64,000 nt of DNA from Ochotona curzoniae (taxonomy: Eukaryota > Chordata > Mammalia > Lagomorpha > Ochotonidae), in NCBI RefSeq assembly GCF_017591425.1, contig NW_024466459.1:6820001-6884000 (forward strand), in the 5' to 3' direction. The translations under genes and the position numbers were made by a program. This document shows positions 42,479-54,570 of this stretch, piece by piece. The notes under the pieces are model-generated. The model ran no database searches and was not told the DNA's origin. It saw only the letters and a program-made list of their open reading frames with translations. The stretch's first letter is position 1, and each line of letters begins with the position of its first letter.

Positions 42479-42660
42479 TAGTGGTTCTTGATCCTGGCTA
42501 TGCACAAGAGTCAGAGGGGAGCCATAAAAAGCCAAGGAAATAAAAATTCCTAGACTCCACCTCTGAACAATCCAAGTCTTTGGGAGCAGGGCCCAGACAT
42601 TGATTTACAGCAACCACTGCCAGTGACTGATGTGTGGTTGGAGTTGAGATCTCCAGTCGA
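42479..42660 (+). mobile_element. MER5A-type hAT (Charlie) MITE
   Basis: 'AGTGGTTCTTGATCCTGGC', 'GCACAAGAGTCAGAGGGGAGC', 'CCTAGACTCCACCTCTGAAC' and 'GGAGCAGGGCCCAGACATTG' match the order of the MER5A consensus (cagtggttctcaaacttg ... catcagaatcacctggag ... gggccccaccccagagtttc). Nonautonomous DNA transposon relic. Confidence 0.7.
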
Positions 42661-43321
42661 TGACAGAGAAGAAACTGTGGTTCATGGTTCAGGGGCTAAC
42701 CGCCCTACTCTCTGGCTTTATCAATAAAGCTCGGTTGAAACAGAAGTATGCGCATCCAGTTGCATGCTGTCTGCGGTGGCTTTCTTTCCTGAGCAGTTGC
42801 AGCAGAGACGGCCCTGCAAAGTCCACGGCTTTAAGTGTCTAGATCTTGGCAGAACGATATGGCAGCAGTTGGCCCCCAGTATGCTCCCGAGTAGGTGATC
42901 CCTTGTCTCTTTTCATATCTTGAGATGTCACAGGGACCATTTCAGTTGCTCATGAAGCCATGGGATGATGGCTTCACCAAACTGCAGCCTCTGCATATCC
43001 ACAGGCAGCATGGCTGACACTGCACTCCTACGGGGACAAGCAGGAACTGGTTGTGTTCCTGGACAGGATGTGCGAGGTTCCTGCCTATGTCCCACCATAT
43101 CTGCCTCCCTGTCGATGTTTCACTCCTGGTAACACGTGTTCAATCCAAAGTGCAGCATTCTGATACAGTGGTATACAGCAAGGATGCAACGGCATTAGCA
43201 TCCGTGGAGCACATTATAGAGGTAAACAATAGTCTGGTGCTTCTTATTCAGCAAGTCTGGGGTGGGGTCATTGTTACGTACAGTCACCACAGCTGGGGAA
43301 CACTGTTCTGGACTCTAAAAT
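42661..43321. other. single-copy-looking DNA, no gene seen
   Basis: A 146-codon frame (43051-43491) starts here and runs into the next MER5A relic, so it is unlikely to be coding. Nothing else is recognised. Confidence 0.5.
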
Positions 43322-43491
43322 CTAGAGCAGGGATTTCCAAACCTGAACACACGTCAGAAACCGCTGGAGGGTTTGTGAAGATGCTTAACATGGTTAGGTC
43401 CCACCCTGTGTTGGAGTTCCGGGGAGGAGCTCAAGAATCTGCCTTTCCAGAAACTACCCAAATGATGCTGAGGCCACCGATTTGGGAATGA
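43322..43491 (+). mobile_element. MER5A hAT (Charlie) MITE
   Basis: 'AGAGCAGGGATTTCCAAACC', 'ACACGTCAGAAACCGCTGG', 'AGGTCCCACCCTGTGTTGG', 'GGAGCTCAAGAATCTGCC' and 'CCAAATGATGCTGAGGCC' match MER5A in order along almost its whole length. The terminal repeat at the left is diverged. Confidence 0.85.
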
Positions 43492-44134
43492 GATGAAGAG
43501 AACCTCTATTTTGTGCCTGATGATGTCCTTCCATGAAGAGTACTTCCACAGGCTGAGGGGTTTTGGGGGCTGGGGATTCAGGACATTTGGGTCCTGCTGT
43601 TCCACCATCAGCAAATCCTGCATCTCAGTTTTGTCAAGTCTAGATAACAAATTCCCTTGGAAGGCACTGGGGGAGGGAGCAAGAATGACGAATCAAGCAA
43701 AGCCTGAGAAAACAAAGCATTTCAAAATTGAAAGTACTCAAAGCTCCTTTAAAACCCACCACCAGTGAGAACCTGAGCGTGTAATTATATAACCGAAGAT
43801 ATAATTAGAGGTGCTTCCCTTCTCTCCCCACCCATTTCTCCCAGGCTTTGGGTTTGGGAGAAGAAGGAGGGGGTCCCAAAAGTCTCAAGACTCACAACAT
43901 AACATCCTACATTCCCCTGCTCTTATAAACTTCCTCAAAAAAATAGTCCTTGGATCCGGCTGGAGCCAAACCCCAGAGTTTCTTGTCCATCAATTAATAT
44001 TTATTGGACCTTCAAAATGAGCTAAGCAGGCATATAAAAGACAACAGTACCTGTAGACTGTTATTAAGCCAAGGAAGAACAAGCACCTCGCCTTCCTTTT
44101 CACAAGATGTTGGCAGCTGAGTGGTTGTGTCTGG
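43492..44134. other. single-copy DNA with a weak L2-like scrap
   Basis: 'CAATTAATATTTATTGGACC' near 43993 may be an antisense L2 end. Otherwise nothing is recognised. Confidence 0.45.
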
Positions 44135-44275
44135 GTCAAAATGATTATTCAAACCACTCATCCCACAAAAATGTCTTGAGCACTCACTGTCCCAAACAGA
44201 CTCCTAGGCACTGGAGAAGTGGCAGTGGATGAAAGAGCCAGAACCTGTGCTTCTTCAAGAGGCTCAGGGACAGAG
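44135..44275 (-). mobile_element. L2 3' region, minus strand
   Basis: 'TTCAAACCACTCATCCCAC', 'GTCTTGAGCACTCACTGTCC', 'CTAGGCACTGGAGAAGTGGC' and 'CAGTGGATGAAAGAGCC' match the antisense L2 terminus (tattgagcacctactgtgtgccaggcactgttctaggcactggggatacagcagtgaac). Confidence 0.7.
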
Positions 44276-46320
44276 CACCAGCCCAGAGGCTAGATCAGTC
44301 ATTGTGCTCTAAGGTTATTCTTTGCTCCATGGGTCCCCTCTCCAAGATCTTCTACTGGGAATTAGACATCTGTCATTTCAAGGCCTGTGGATGAAGGGGA
44401 TCCAAGTTTGAAAAACTGCCATCTCCAAGGACAACACAGACGCTGGTTGGATTTTGAGATCTCTGGCCTAAATAAAAAAATTCACCGTGAAGTCGCCTAG
44501 AACCAAAACCAGCAGTAACACCTTGTCCTTCACTGCCTGGAGTCTTGCTGGAACTTTCGGCCACTCCAGATCAAGGGTAGTTTCTGTGCCTCTCCAAAGG
44601 GAGGCACGGTTTTTCAGTATTGTCGTGTGTAATGCCTGCCCTTCTGGATGCATGTCAAATACCTAGGGAATCGGGTCTCCAAAGATGAGCATGATGGTTA
44701 GCCATAGCAGAAACAGATCAGAGATTGTAACTGCAAAGTTCAAGGAGACAGGTGCCATTTGCTAGACACAGTGCTGCAACTCTAGCAGATGGTTTAGTGC
44801 CTGGTACAAAAAGGAAGGGTGAAGGAATGAATGGAGGAATAAATGAGTCAAAAATACTGCATGCACCTTTGATCATAGGTCTCTCCAAGAAATCTCATCA
44901 TTCCTAGGCTCCTTGTGTTGATCCCCCTCAAAGACTCTCCATGCAGGATGGAGGTGGGACAGGAAGTGGAGTTTGTGGAAGCTGCAAGCGGAACTGGAGA
45001 CCACAGACTAGGAGAAGTGACTGCAGAAGAAACAGAGTTGTCCCATGAGGACTTGAGAAAGGAAGTATGTTACAAATTCTGGAGAAAAGGCACTGGGAGC
45101 CATATCCCTTTCTCCTCCAGCCACACACCAAAGCAACAGTTAAGAAGAGGGAATTGGGAACAGAGACAGATTTTAGAAGAGAAGGATTTGAACATGCTAC
45201 CTTCCAAGGCAATGAATCTTGGATAAGTGAAAATTGTTAGGAGCCCGTGGAAGACTAAGATACATCCGTGGAGATGAAGAGAAAAAGGCATAAACATCAA
45301 AGACTTAAAATCCTCAGTGTCTGTGTTCAGTATTGCTGTACTACGATATCTCCAAGAATGTCTCAAGGATGTGCAGTGTGTTCGCATTAAGTTATCAGAT
45401 GCAGAAAATGTGGGAGCCATTCTATAGGGAAGCCGGATTCAGAAAAGCAGGCAAACCCATAGGGAATGTCCCACCCTGGGTAAGCAATTACCCATAACAA
45501 TGACCGTGACCTCACTGTATGGAATGTGCTTTGCTCTTCCGCACCCTGAGATCTTCCACACATACTCTCACTCTTTACCGGCAAACCTCCTCTATTCCCT
45601 TCCAAAGCTCACAACAGCTGCCCCCTCTAACCAAAGGCTGCTCTATGAGTGGATGATCCCAGCACCTGGACCTCAGCATCACTGCATGCATGGCTTAACG
45701 TTGAAGCTGAGCTTGTTCCTCATGTGCTTTGTTCAGCTGAGACTTGCTGAAGGTCAGGTTCAGACCCTACTTATCCTCCTCATCTCTTTAGTATGTAGCA
45801 TGAGTTTAGGAGAAAACATGGGGGCGGGGGGGAAGCCTGTTACAAGCTGTGTCCAATTTGAACCTCTCACAGACTCACCTCTAGGTGAGGGGAATGAAGC
45901 TGTGGCAGAGTTGGGAAATGCTCCCTGAGTCAGAGCTTCCAAGCAGAGGAGCGAGGGGAAGGCCACGTGTCAACACTGGGTAACAGCTACCCCATCATTC
46001 TGGAGGCCTTCTCAGGAAGCAAGGAGGCTCGCAGGCGATTGGAGACTTGTTTATATCAAATAAGCACTTGCTGGAGTGTTCAAAGATCAGCAGGTTCTAA
46101 CTTGAGCTTTCCAGAGAAGTCATGACCATACACCCTACCTGTGGTGCAAGAGCACGGACAGCGAAAACCAGAATGATTCGGCCCCTAGATGAGGAGACTG
46201 GCAGAATGACGGGCGCTCCCTCTGTTCTCCAGCAAGACCTCCGAAAATTCCTGGGGATGAATTCCTCTCTCCATCCCACTGCCAGGAGGCTCACAGAGTT
46301 GCAACTTGAGAGAGGGGTAA
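44276..46320. other. mostly single-copy DNA, no gene seen
   Basis: An L2-like terminus appears at about 44770-44860 ('GTGCCTGGTACAAAAAGG', 'GAATGAATGGAGGAATAAATG'). The frames at 44915-45226 and 45500-45928 have no recognised domains. No RNA gene is seen. Confidence 0.45.
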
Positions 46321-46480
46321 GGAAAAAAAAAAATGAAATAACTGTGGTATTTACCGCTGCTAATTAACAGCAAGGTGTTCATGAGTAATGTTGTGGTATT
46401 AAGGGCGTGGAGCAGCTTTTCATTATTAGCTCCCTCCTGTGCAGGGTTATAAACTCCAGGAGAGATGTTCCCTCCTGGAT
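46321..46480. promoter_or_regulatory. homeodomain-motif-rich candidate enhancer
   Basis: Repeat-free. TAATTA at 46361-46366, CATTATTAG near 46420, GTAATGTTGTGG, ATTAAGGGCG and a GTTATAAACTCC sequence lie within 130 bp. Such clustering of TAAT cores in otherwise non-low-complexity DNA is typical of conserved developmental enhancers. No conservation data are available here. Confidence 0.33.
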
Positions 46481-46984
46481 GAAACTTGGCAACCGGCCTG
46501 GTGTTCTTGTGGTTGGTGCTGGACCTGCCCGCTCATCAGCCTGTTGAGATCTGCCTCCATTTCCACCGGAGTCACTGCTGGAGCCTTGAGCTTCTAGAAC
46601 ATGAAGCGGCGGAAGTCACTTCTGCTGTGACATGTTAGGGGCATTTGAAGCCCCTGAAGCAAAAGATCAGTGAGATGTACCCGCTCTCGGAATGTTCGAG
46701 TCTACTGAAGTAGCCCAAACATCCAGCAAGAGATTGGCCCTTGCAGTGGATCCAGCCCTTTATGGACGGAGGGTGTGAAATTTCAAACCAAGAGAAAAAT
46801 TTCCACATTTCCTGGCTCGATAGTCAACATTCCATAAGGTAGCTTCAGATAAGGGGACACGTTAGGGAGTGAGTTGGGGAAGGCATCTTTTTATTTTTAA
46901 TTTGGATTACGTTTATTCAAACTCCCACTATGCTGTGTACATTTTACTTTCTTTCTCAGCAAATATTTCATTTTAGTTTTCTTC
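46481..46984. other. single-copy-looking DNA, no gene seen
   Basis: No repeat family or gene is recognised. Confidence 0.5.
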
Positions 46985-47145
46985 CCTCCCAGGTGGTGGC
47001 AGAAATCATGACTCTAATTTTACAGATAAAGAAATCAAGCTTTGGGAAACCGAAACGACTTTCCCAGATATCTGTGGCAGCGCCCAGACTCGGAGGCTCA
47101 GTCTCCAGATGCCAGGTCCGGCTCTCAGAGTTTCCACCCTAGCAC
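46985..47145 (-). mobile_element. MIR, minus strand
   Basis: 'ATTTTACAGATAAAGAAATC', 'AAGCTTTGGGAAACC', 'ACGACTTTCCCAGATATC', 'GCGCCCAGACTCGGAGG' and 'CAGATGCCAGGTCCGGC' follow the antisense MIR order (ttttacagatgaggaaactgaggc ... ttgcccaaggtcac). Confidence 0.7.
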
Positions 47146-47479
47146 GTTGTGAAAGCAACAGGAGTCAGCATTTTCTTCCCACTTGGTCCCACATCATGCA
47201 AAACTGACTGGCGAGTGAGTTGATGGTAATGAATTATGAATTTCTCTCTGGGAATAAAAACATTGCATAATGAACAGCATTTCTCGTCTACTTGAACTCG
47301 GAGGAGATTGTTTCAGCTCTGTTTGGATATGGGATGGAAGGGAATTGTGAACTCTGCCACTCAGGGGTCTAGGGCAGTGAAAGAGAAGCAAGGGGAGGTG
47401 GCTCTTAAAACCACTGTCAGTTCCCTACACCCTAATCAGGTAAGACTGATAAGGATGCAGGCTCCTGGCCCTCCAAGCT

Positions 47480-47600
47480 CTAAAAAGGCTGTGACCTAAT
47501 AAAGGGAAATAACAAATTAGCAACCCATTACCAGGAGATGGTAATTAACGATGAATGCTAAACGCAGCAGGAGCTCCTCCCCCATAAAGTCTTCCCTTCC
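47480..47600. promoter_or_regulatory. candidate enhancer with paired TAAT sites
   Basis: Repeat-free. CTAATAAAG, ACAAATTAGC, CCATTACC, GGTAATTAACG (TAATTA 47542-47547) and CCCATAAAGTC are packed into about 90 bp. CCCATTACCAGGAGATGGTAATTAA contains the inverted pair ATTACC/GGTAAT with a 9-bp spacer. Function is inferred from motif density. Confidence 0.33.
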
Positions 47601-48619
47601 TATACCTAGCAGGGCCCGTAGCTCTAATCTGCAAATGTTTTCAAGAAACCGACAACAACCATCCTAAGGTAATAGCCTGTCCTATCTCCTAAGGCAAAGA
47701 GAGGGAACTCCTGGATAAAGCACTGAAGCCCAGCTGATGGCTCGCCCTCAGGACTTAGAGACCCAGGGACCAGGGCAAGGATGTTGCCACCAATGCCTTT
47801 GCAAATCCTGACTGAGCCCTGGAGAAACAAAAGACCCAGGAGTATGCCTTTATTTTTATCCATAGAGATTGAAGTACCTTGATGATCCAGCTGAACACAA
47901 TTACCCTGAAACAAGTCTCTAAAGAGCTACTTACCTTTCATTTAGAGATGAACTAAATAGGCTACGCTTTAGCTTACAATTGCTGTCATTGCCTGTGTAA
48001 AACTGCTTTGGCATACGTCTGCACTATGTGTAGCCCTCAATCATATATTGGCTGCCAAATGAAAGACAAAGACCAGGAAGCAATGGAAAGAGGTCAGGGT
48101 AGGAATAGAAAGAAAGCAACATGGAAATATCACCCAGGAGTAACCTGCATGGGTTATTATGGTTCTTGGTTCTCTCTCAGAGCCCTCATTCACCCATGGG
48201 AAGGAAATGAGTCTGGAATTTGTTTATATCTCTCCTAAGCCACCGCTGGTCTGCAGGCCCCTCCAGCAACTTGTGCCATCCTGAGATGACCTGGCTTGTG
48301 AGCCACACGAATGGGAATCGGTGCTCGCTCCGTTCCCATGTGTGGGAGGAGCCAGTTCCCAAGTTGACAAGAAGTAGACAGCTTTCCTTGTCTTCCCCGA
48401 ATCGTATCCTTGAACACCTGCCTCTTCTCATTGCATGGCCAGCAACACCTCAAAGTGCAATGTGGAGAGGGGTCTTCTCTCTTACCCCTTTGGACCACAC
48501 TGTACTGAGAACTACGATAGAGCTTAGGGACACAAGGATCCTGGAGGGATGCCCTCTCTCTGCTGACCTAGCCTACACATTGTTCCTGCATCTTCCTCAC
48601 CATTCCCTGAACCTGCAGC
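47601..48619. other. single-copy-looking DNA, no gene seen
   Basis: No repeat family or RNA gene is recognised. Frames at 48220-48636 and 47624-47914 lack recognisable domains. Confidence 0.5.
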
Positions 48620-48915
48620 TGCTGTGGCTTGGATGAAACTGACCCTGGTTAGCGTTCATGAGAGGGTTATTATGAAAAGGGCATCTGGGCACTGCCTCTC
48701 CCCTGCTCCTGTCCCCTGTCCCTTGTCTCACGTGAGCTCCCATCCTTTTGATGCTGCCCAGCATGAGACGGTAGAGCTAGGGAGGACCCACACGAGAGCC
48801 AGTGCTGTATTGCTCGGGCTTTCAGTCTATGTAACTGTGCACTAAATAAATCTCTGCTTTGTAAGTTAGCCAACCTCAACCACTTTGCTATTGGAGCAGA
48901 AATGCATTAAAACAG
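48620..48915 (+). mobile_element. ERVL-MaLR solo LTR
   Basis: 'TGCTGTGGCTTGGATGAAAC', 'CATGAGAGGGTTATTATG', 'AAAAGGGCATCTGGGC', 'GCTGCCCAGCATGAGACGG', 'AGAGCCAGTGCTGTATTGC' and 'AAATAAATCTCTGCTTTGTA', ending near TATTGGAGCAG. The order and the late AAATAAA/ctttataa segment fit a MaLR (MST/ORR-like) LTR. No internal sequence is attached. Confidence 0.72.
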
Positions 48916-48986
48916 CAGCTCACACATTTTGTTCAGAGGCAGCCTTGTACTTATTCCCTACCCAGGTCTTAAAACACTAATATTCT

Positions 48987-49326
48987 TTAAAAAAAAAAAG
49001 AATTATTTATTTTTTTATTGCAAAGTCAGATATACAGAGAGGAGGAAAGACAGAGAGGAAGATCTTCCATCCAGTGATTCACTCCCCAAGTGACCGCAAT
49101 AGTCAGTGTTGCACCAATCCGAAGCCAGGAGCCAGGAACTTCTTCCAAGTCTCCCACACAGGTGCAGGGTCCCAAGGCCTTGGGCCATCCTTGACTGCTT
49201 TCCCAGGCAACAAGCAGAGAGCTGGATAGGAAGTGGAGCTGCTGGGATTAGAACCGGCACCCACATGGGATCCTGAGGCATGTTCAAGGTGAGGACTTTA
49301 GCCACTAGGATACTGGCACTGGGTCC
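48987..49326 (-). mobile_element. CSINE, minus strand, full length with 16-bp TSD
   Basis: An A/T-rich tail, then 'TTATTTTTTTATTGCAAAGTC', 'GATCTTCCATCCAGTGATTC', 'GAAGCCAGGAGCCAGGAAC', 'GGGCCATCCTTGACTGC', 'AGAACCGGCACCCACATGGG', 'TTCAAGGTGAGGACTTTAGC', ending CACTGGGTCC. The direct repeat AAAACACTAATATTCT is perfect at 48971-48986 and 49327-49342. It is the best-preserved copy in the window and the type used here to judge the others. Confidence 0.98.
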
Positions 49327-49342
49327 AAAACACTAATATTCT

Positions 49343-52179
49343 ATCAAATACTAAGGGGGGCTTGATGGAACACTGCAGAAAGCAAGTTTAAAGGGGACCT
49401 AGGCTCCTCTCCCACCTGGCTTTGCTCCCAGAACCCTGTAGGCCTTGTGTTAGAAATGATTGTATTTATGCCTGCAAATGTCTTATGCCGTCCATTTACA
49501 TGAAGTTTGTGTTCACAATTCTAAGTTATTTGAGAGATGATAAGCTTCCATTTTTTACTATGTAAGAACAATGGGCCCCAAAGACACTTGAGTACAAGGA
49601 GAAATGAAAGTAATACCAGTTTTCGTTTCGTTTTGTTCTTTAAGAATTGGGAAGATGGTGGGAGCTTACCTTTCTACTCAAACTTCTTCAGCAGAAGTGT
49701 TGGAAGTTATCTAAGAAGTAAGCTCTCCACGAAGCGAGGATCTATATCACTTTATTATCAAAGATGTCGTATCCGTTTTACATGATGACAGCTCCTTCCT
49801 CCTAGTCCCTTTTGAAAATAACAACCTAAAATGACAGCCCCAGATTGTGCTTGATTCCTTCCAGAGACTCCTTTCATCCAGGAAGCATACGTGCTGAACC
49901 GAGGAAACAGATCCAAGTGGGGTGGGCAGTGACAGTCACAATCCGACAACACTGACAATCTCATCTCTCCTCCACTTACCTCACTGCAAACTAATCATCG
50001 ACAGGTGACTCTGTGGGATCTTCCTTCTGTAAACAAAGCTGGCCTTGAACTTCCGATGACGATGACATGAAATACTAGTTAAATTCCAAAGTCATAAACC
50101 CTGAAAGCGTCCCCTGCGGTGTGCTGCATGTTGCAAAACTGCTAATGGACAGCAAGCAAGAAGGAAAAAAATGGAAAGGAAAGGTCAGCTACTCACACAG
50201 TTGGACACAAGACTGGCCTTCTCTGGACAGGACAAAATGCTCTTCTCAGCTGAGCCCACAGATGTGGGAGTGATGCACATTTGTTTTAAAGATTGGGAAG
50301 CTTGTTTAGCCAGCCAGGTCATTCAAATAAACCCTGTGATTAGTGGCCAACGGATCGTTCTCACGTCTGTAAAGAGGTAGGAATAGGTTTACATAAATTA
50401 GCTGCAAACCAAAATTGTTCAGACTTTTCAATCAACCACAAAACAATATAGCCCAGGGGGATGATCCCTGGGAATTTAATACTTCCCTTTGAAGAACTCC
50501 ACCAGCAAAAGTGGTGCTTGCAAGACAAATAACTATGCCATCATTCATACGATATATCCATTAAAGTCCTTTTGCATCTTTCATTTTTTTTTAAAACTTA
50601 CAGTAAGTGAGGTGTGCGGTGAGGTCCTCATTACCCACATGTGTCCTGTGATGAAATGAGCAACAGCACTAAGTGACTCTTTCATGGTCACTTACATTAT
50701 TGAGGCTATGTCCCACCACTGAAACCTGACTTGATTTCCTCCTGCCAGAACAGAACACTCTGTTTAACTCTCATTCTTGTGGCCATTTCCAGTCCAAGGG
50801 CAACCGACGTTCTTCCCAAATTATACTAAAGAAAGTAACAATCTGGCATTGCCTTCATCTCCTGACCCTCAGGCACCCCTGTACCTGCTGACAGCATCTG
50901 CCAGGATAAAAGACAAGGAGGGGATGCCCAGCTCCCCCTCTTTTTCTTGTGTCCAATGGTTATTGTTCTGGGATATCACTCTTTCAGCCCCTACTACACC
51001 AGGAAACAGGATTAGACAGGTCTGTGGCGCATCATGTTTCAGACTCTTCACTTTCTTGCTTTTCTTCTTAGCACACAGATTTGAGAGCTGACACCAAGAC
51101 AGGAAGAGGGAAAGCAGTCGAAACAAAATGGAAGATTAAAAGCTGATAGACAACTCAGAGAACTGGAAGGGAGAGAGGCAAAGTATGGAAGCCAAAACCC
51201 CAAGGGACGTGAGGCAGTTAATTCAAGAGTTTGCATTTGTAGTCATGTCAGGGTTTGACTTGAGGCAATCTAGAGGAGGGAAGTACAGGCTGTTGAGATA
51301 GAAATCATATATGAGGAAAGTAGAAGAAAAGGATGTCTTAGCAAAACTGGGAGAATCCGTGATGCCTGATGAAGTTCGTGCCTCCCAGTTTGGAAGGAGA
51401 ATCAGGTGGCATTTATTGTTTCAATCAGCTGAGTCTTGAAGCCTCCCATGGTTAAATAAAATTGGCTGAAACACCAAAGAACAGAGGAAATATTCCAGGA
51501 AAGGAGCTGCATCAGGGGTGAGACTGATGAAAAAAATGAGGCCAGATGATATAAGAGGTCATCAGAAGGGAGAATTCTAGACCTGTTTCTCATCCGGATG
51601 AAAAGCTGAGACGATCCGAGGGTCCGCTTGAATCCCAGACTGCACAAGTGCTGTGACTAGGAAGCCTCCAAGTAGGTCTCAACTCCTATGGGAAGCAAGC
51701 CTGAGGGTGAAAAGACACGCAAATGGGTAAACAGCCAAACCAAAACTTAAGTCTTATGGTTAAGGCTCCCTGTTACATGTGAATGCAAACGTTTTCCAGC
51801 TCTTATAAATTATAAAATGTGGTGATTTATGGAGATTCTCCCTTTTGTCCCTCAACTGAGCTGTAACAGCATCCCAGTTCCACTCCCAAGGATTTTCCTT
51901 CTTCCCACTCATCGTGAGGCTGCAAGAGGAGTAATCTCCCCAGTGGTCAACAAGGCAGCTTTCCAAGGGGCCTCTGGGAGCTGGCCACGCACAGAAGTGA
52001 TGGGGCCATATGCACAGTCTCTCTTCCTGGGCTCCTTGGAGGACTGCCCTATGTCCCCCACAATGCCAGCTAAGCCCCAAGTCCACCCATGGACTTAGTT
52101 TTAGCATCCTGTTTAACTTTGCTGGAAAACAATCCATTCAGTCCTTGATGGAATTGTGTCAACTGCTTGGTTGGGAAAT
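49343..52179. other. single-copy-looking DNA, no gene seen
   Basis: 2.8 kb without any recognised repeat family or gene. Frames of up to about 125 codons occur on both strands (for example 51760-52137 minus, 51829-52098 plus) and overlap each other, which suggests chance. Confidence 0.5.
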
Positions 52180-52460
52180 GGCTTTTTAAATAAAGAAACA
52201 GGAAAATATGCCCTTTTATTTCACTTTGCTAATTGACAAGTTTTTCACGAGTAATTTTATAGCACTCAGGGTTTGCCAGAGTTCGATTTAATATCTCTTT
52301 GCAGGAGCCTCAAAACTTGCAGTACCATTCTAAATGAAATGAAATATGTTTGCAAAAATCCACATCCGAGTATTGAAATATGCTATAGCTCACCCATTAA
52401 AGGCCTTTGTTAGTTTTCTTTTCTCAAAATCCATTTTTGGGAACAGAAGACATTCGGAAA
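52180..52460. promoter_or_regulatory. AT-rich candidate conserved element
   Basis: Repeat-free. It contains TTTGCTAATTGACAAG, CACGAGTAATTTTATAGC, CGATTTAATATC, CACCCATTAAAGG and TTTGCAAAAATCC. TAAT and POU-like words are dense, but AT-rich DNA yields these by chance more often than GC-rich DNA. Confidence 0.25.
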
Positions 52461-53810
52461 GATCTTAACAAATAACTTTAGTTCGTAAACTCATATTTTT
52501 GTTAATATAATTCCAACTTTATAGTAACCAATGAGAGATTCCTAAAGTGGAATTGGCATAAAAATGAGTTCTTCAAAATCTTCTTTGAAAAGGAAATGTG
52601 GAAAAGGGTCATTTGAACAATTAAATGTAAGTGGGAAATGTTACCCAGTCAATAGTGGTTTTAGCAATTCACATTAGATATCCATGAGCTTTCCGGTTCT
52701 GAGATGTCCTGCAGAAGACAGTCCAGTTTATTCCCAAAGAATTTCCCAAAGTAAGGCAGGATGTTCCCATGGGAGATGGCGTCCTCATACTAAGACATTC
52801 TCCAACTTTCTCATTCACCACTGGGAACTGACAGCACAGTAGTAGATTCCGAGGAACACGTGTTAGGAAACCTCGAACTAAACAAGAAAGGAGGAAGAAT
52901 GGTTGAAGCCTGGGAGTAAACCTATATGCTACCTTGCTCTGGCCTTTGTACCTTCATGAATCATTCAACAAACACTTCCTGGGTGGCTTTACAGATGATG
53001 GACAACGGGAGATGTAAAGACGGATAAGAAGTGAGACAACAAAGGTGGACAGGCCTTCCAAAAAAATCCCTTTGATGTTTAGATAAGAAAAGTGGGACGG
53101 AGAAAAATTACATCACTGATCTCTCGTCTCACCCTATGCGCTTCTTCAGTTTTCACCCTGAGAAGGACAAGTTGAGCCAAAGGCGTCTGCATGTACTTGC
53201 AAAAGTGAGGGTCTCCAGTCCCAGCACGGAGCAGAAATGAGGATTGTAAAACGCTAGGACAGCAAAGAGATTAGATGCAATGAAAAGTCACAACGCACTG
53301 ACCCCATCTCTGCACCAAGCACCCACAGTTCTGGGGAAGCAGTGCTGGAATCCACCAGGTCTTAGACTCAGCAAGGGCATGGAAATGTCTTCAAGTTGAC
53401 CAGACACCATCTGGTCCACCATCCTAAGGACACTTGCTGTATGGAGTACCTCTTGGTTTTATTTGCTTGTATTGATTTTCTCGCTTCAGGAGAGAGCCTT
53501 TAATTCATACAACGTTTCTTCTCTCCAGCTCCACGAGAGGTTATTCATTCCTAGTTAGAGCTTTAATTATGACCTTGGACAGATGGCCCCATACTTAGGA
53601 GTAAAGTTCTCATACTCCATCTGCCAGTTGAGTGTTTTTGTAAGTCTCTAAACTTTCCTCTGAGTCTTAATATGTCCAGGTCATCACCATTCAAATCAGC
53701 ATCCCTTCATAACATCCCTGTTTTAGTTCACTTTTAAAACAAATGGCTTTCCATGATTTTCTACCTTCTTCTCATTCTCTTTGGCATATCGTCTTTTCAT
53801 TTGTCCTTGT
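52461..53810. other. single-copy DNA with an L2 scrap
   Basis: An antisense L2-like terminus lies at about 52955-53050 ('TCATTCAACAAACACTTCC', 'GGACAACGGGAGATGTAAAG'). Nothing else is recognised. Confidence 0.45.
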
Positions 53811-54090
53811 AAGATTTATTTACTTAATCAAAGCCAGAGGAGCATACATACATACACACGGCGGGGGGGGGGGGTGGAGAGAGAGAGAGCTTTTGCATCT
53901 GCTGATTCACTCCCCAAATGGTAAGGCTGGCCCAGACCATAGCCAAGAGTCTCTAATTCCACCTGGGTCTTCCAAATGGGTGGCAAGGCCCCAAGCACTT
54001 GAGCTACCCCAATGCTTTCTCGGGCTCATTGGCAGGAAGCCAGACCAGACTCACAGCAGCAGGGCCCCAAACTAGCACTCACAGTATGTT
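53811..54090 (-). mobile_element. CSINE, minus strand, with G12 run
   Basis: 'AAGATTTATTTACTTAATC', a G12 run (53863-53874) followed by GAGAGAGAGAG, 'CTGATTCACTCCCCAAATGG', 'CCACCTGGGTCTTCCAAATGG', 'GGCCCCAAGCACTTGAGC', 'CATTGGCAGGAAGCCAGACC' and 'GGGCCCCAAACTAGCACTC' in inverted order. The purine zone has mutated into a G homopolymer. Confidence 0.87.
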
Positions 54091-54570
54091 CTACATCACA
54101 TCTTCAACTTCTTCACCACTCACAAGCAACTTCATGTGTTGCCAGTTTACCAGTTATTTGCTCAGTGCTGGATAACAACCCAACTTCCTGGTGATTGTTC
54201 TACCTTTCAGTGGAAACTAACCCTTCCCTCTACACCTCCAATCCTTGTTTTTTCCATTCGTAAGAAATACGAATCATACTTGAAGTGCTTTAAAATGTAG
54301 GTGTGCATGTACATTGTTGTCTGTAGTTGTATGAACATCCGAGGACATAATCAAACAATTGGGAAAAGAATATGAGAAGTCAAACATGTCTCTTTTTGAT
54401 AAAAGTAGCAAAAAAAAAGATGGAAATAATTCAAAATGAGGGAGGGAAGAGGCAATTGCTTGCTTAAGGATATGGGCACTGGCTATTGGTGCATTGGATC
54501 TCAGTCAATGCCATGCTCCAAGTCACATGGATGGCTTGGCCTCTTTTTTGCATGCTAAAGAAGTGAATCA
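54091..54570. other. single-copy-looking DNA, no gene seen
   Basis: Nothing is recognised. Confidence 0.5.

Noticed and set aside
44915..45226. 103-codon plus-strand frame with Glu-rich stretch
   Set aside because: No recognised family. Local A/G-rich composition and lack of splice signals suggest chance.
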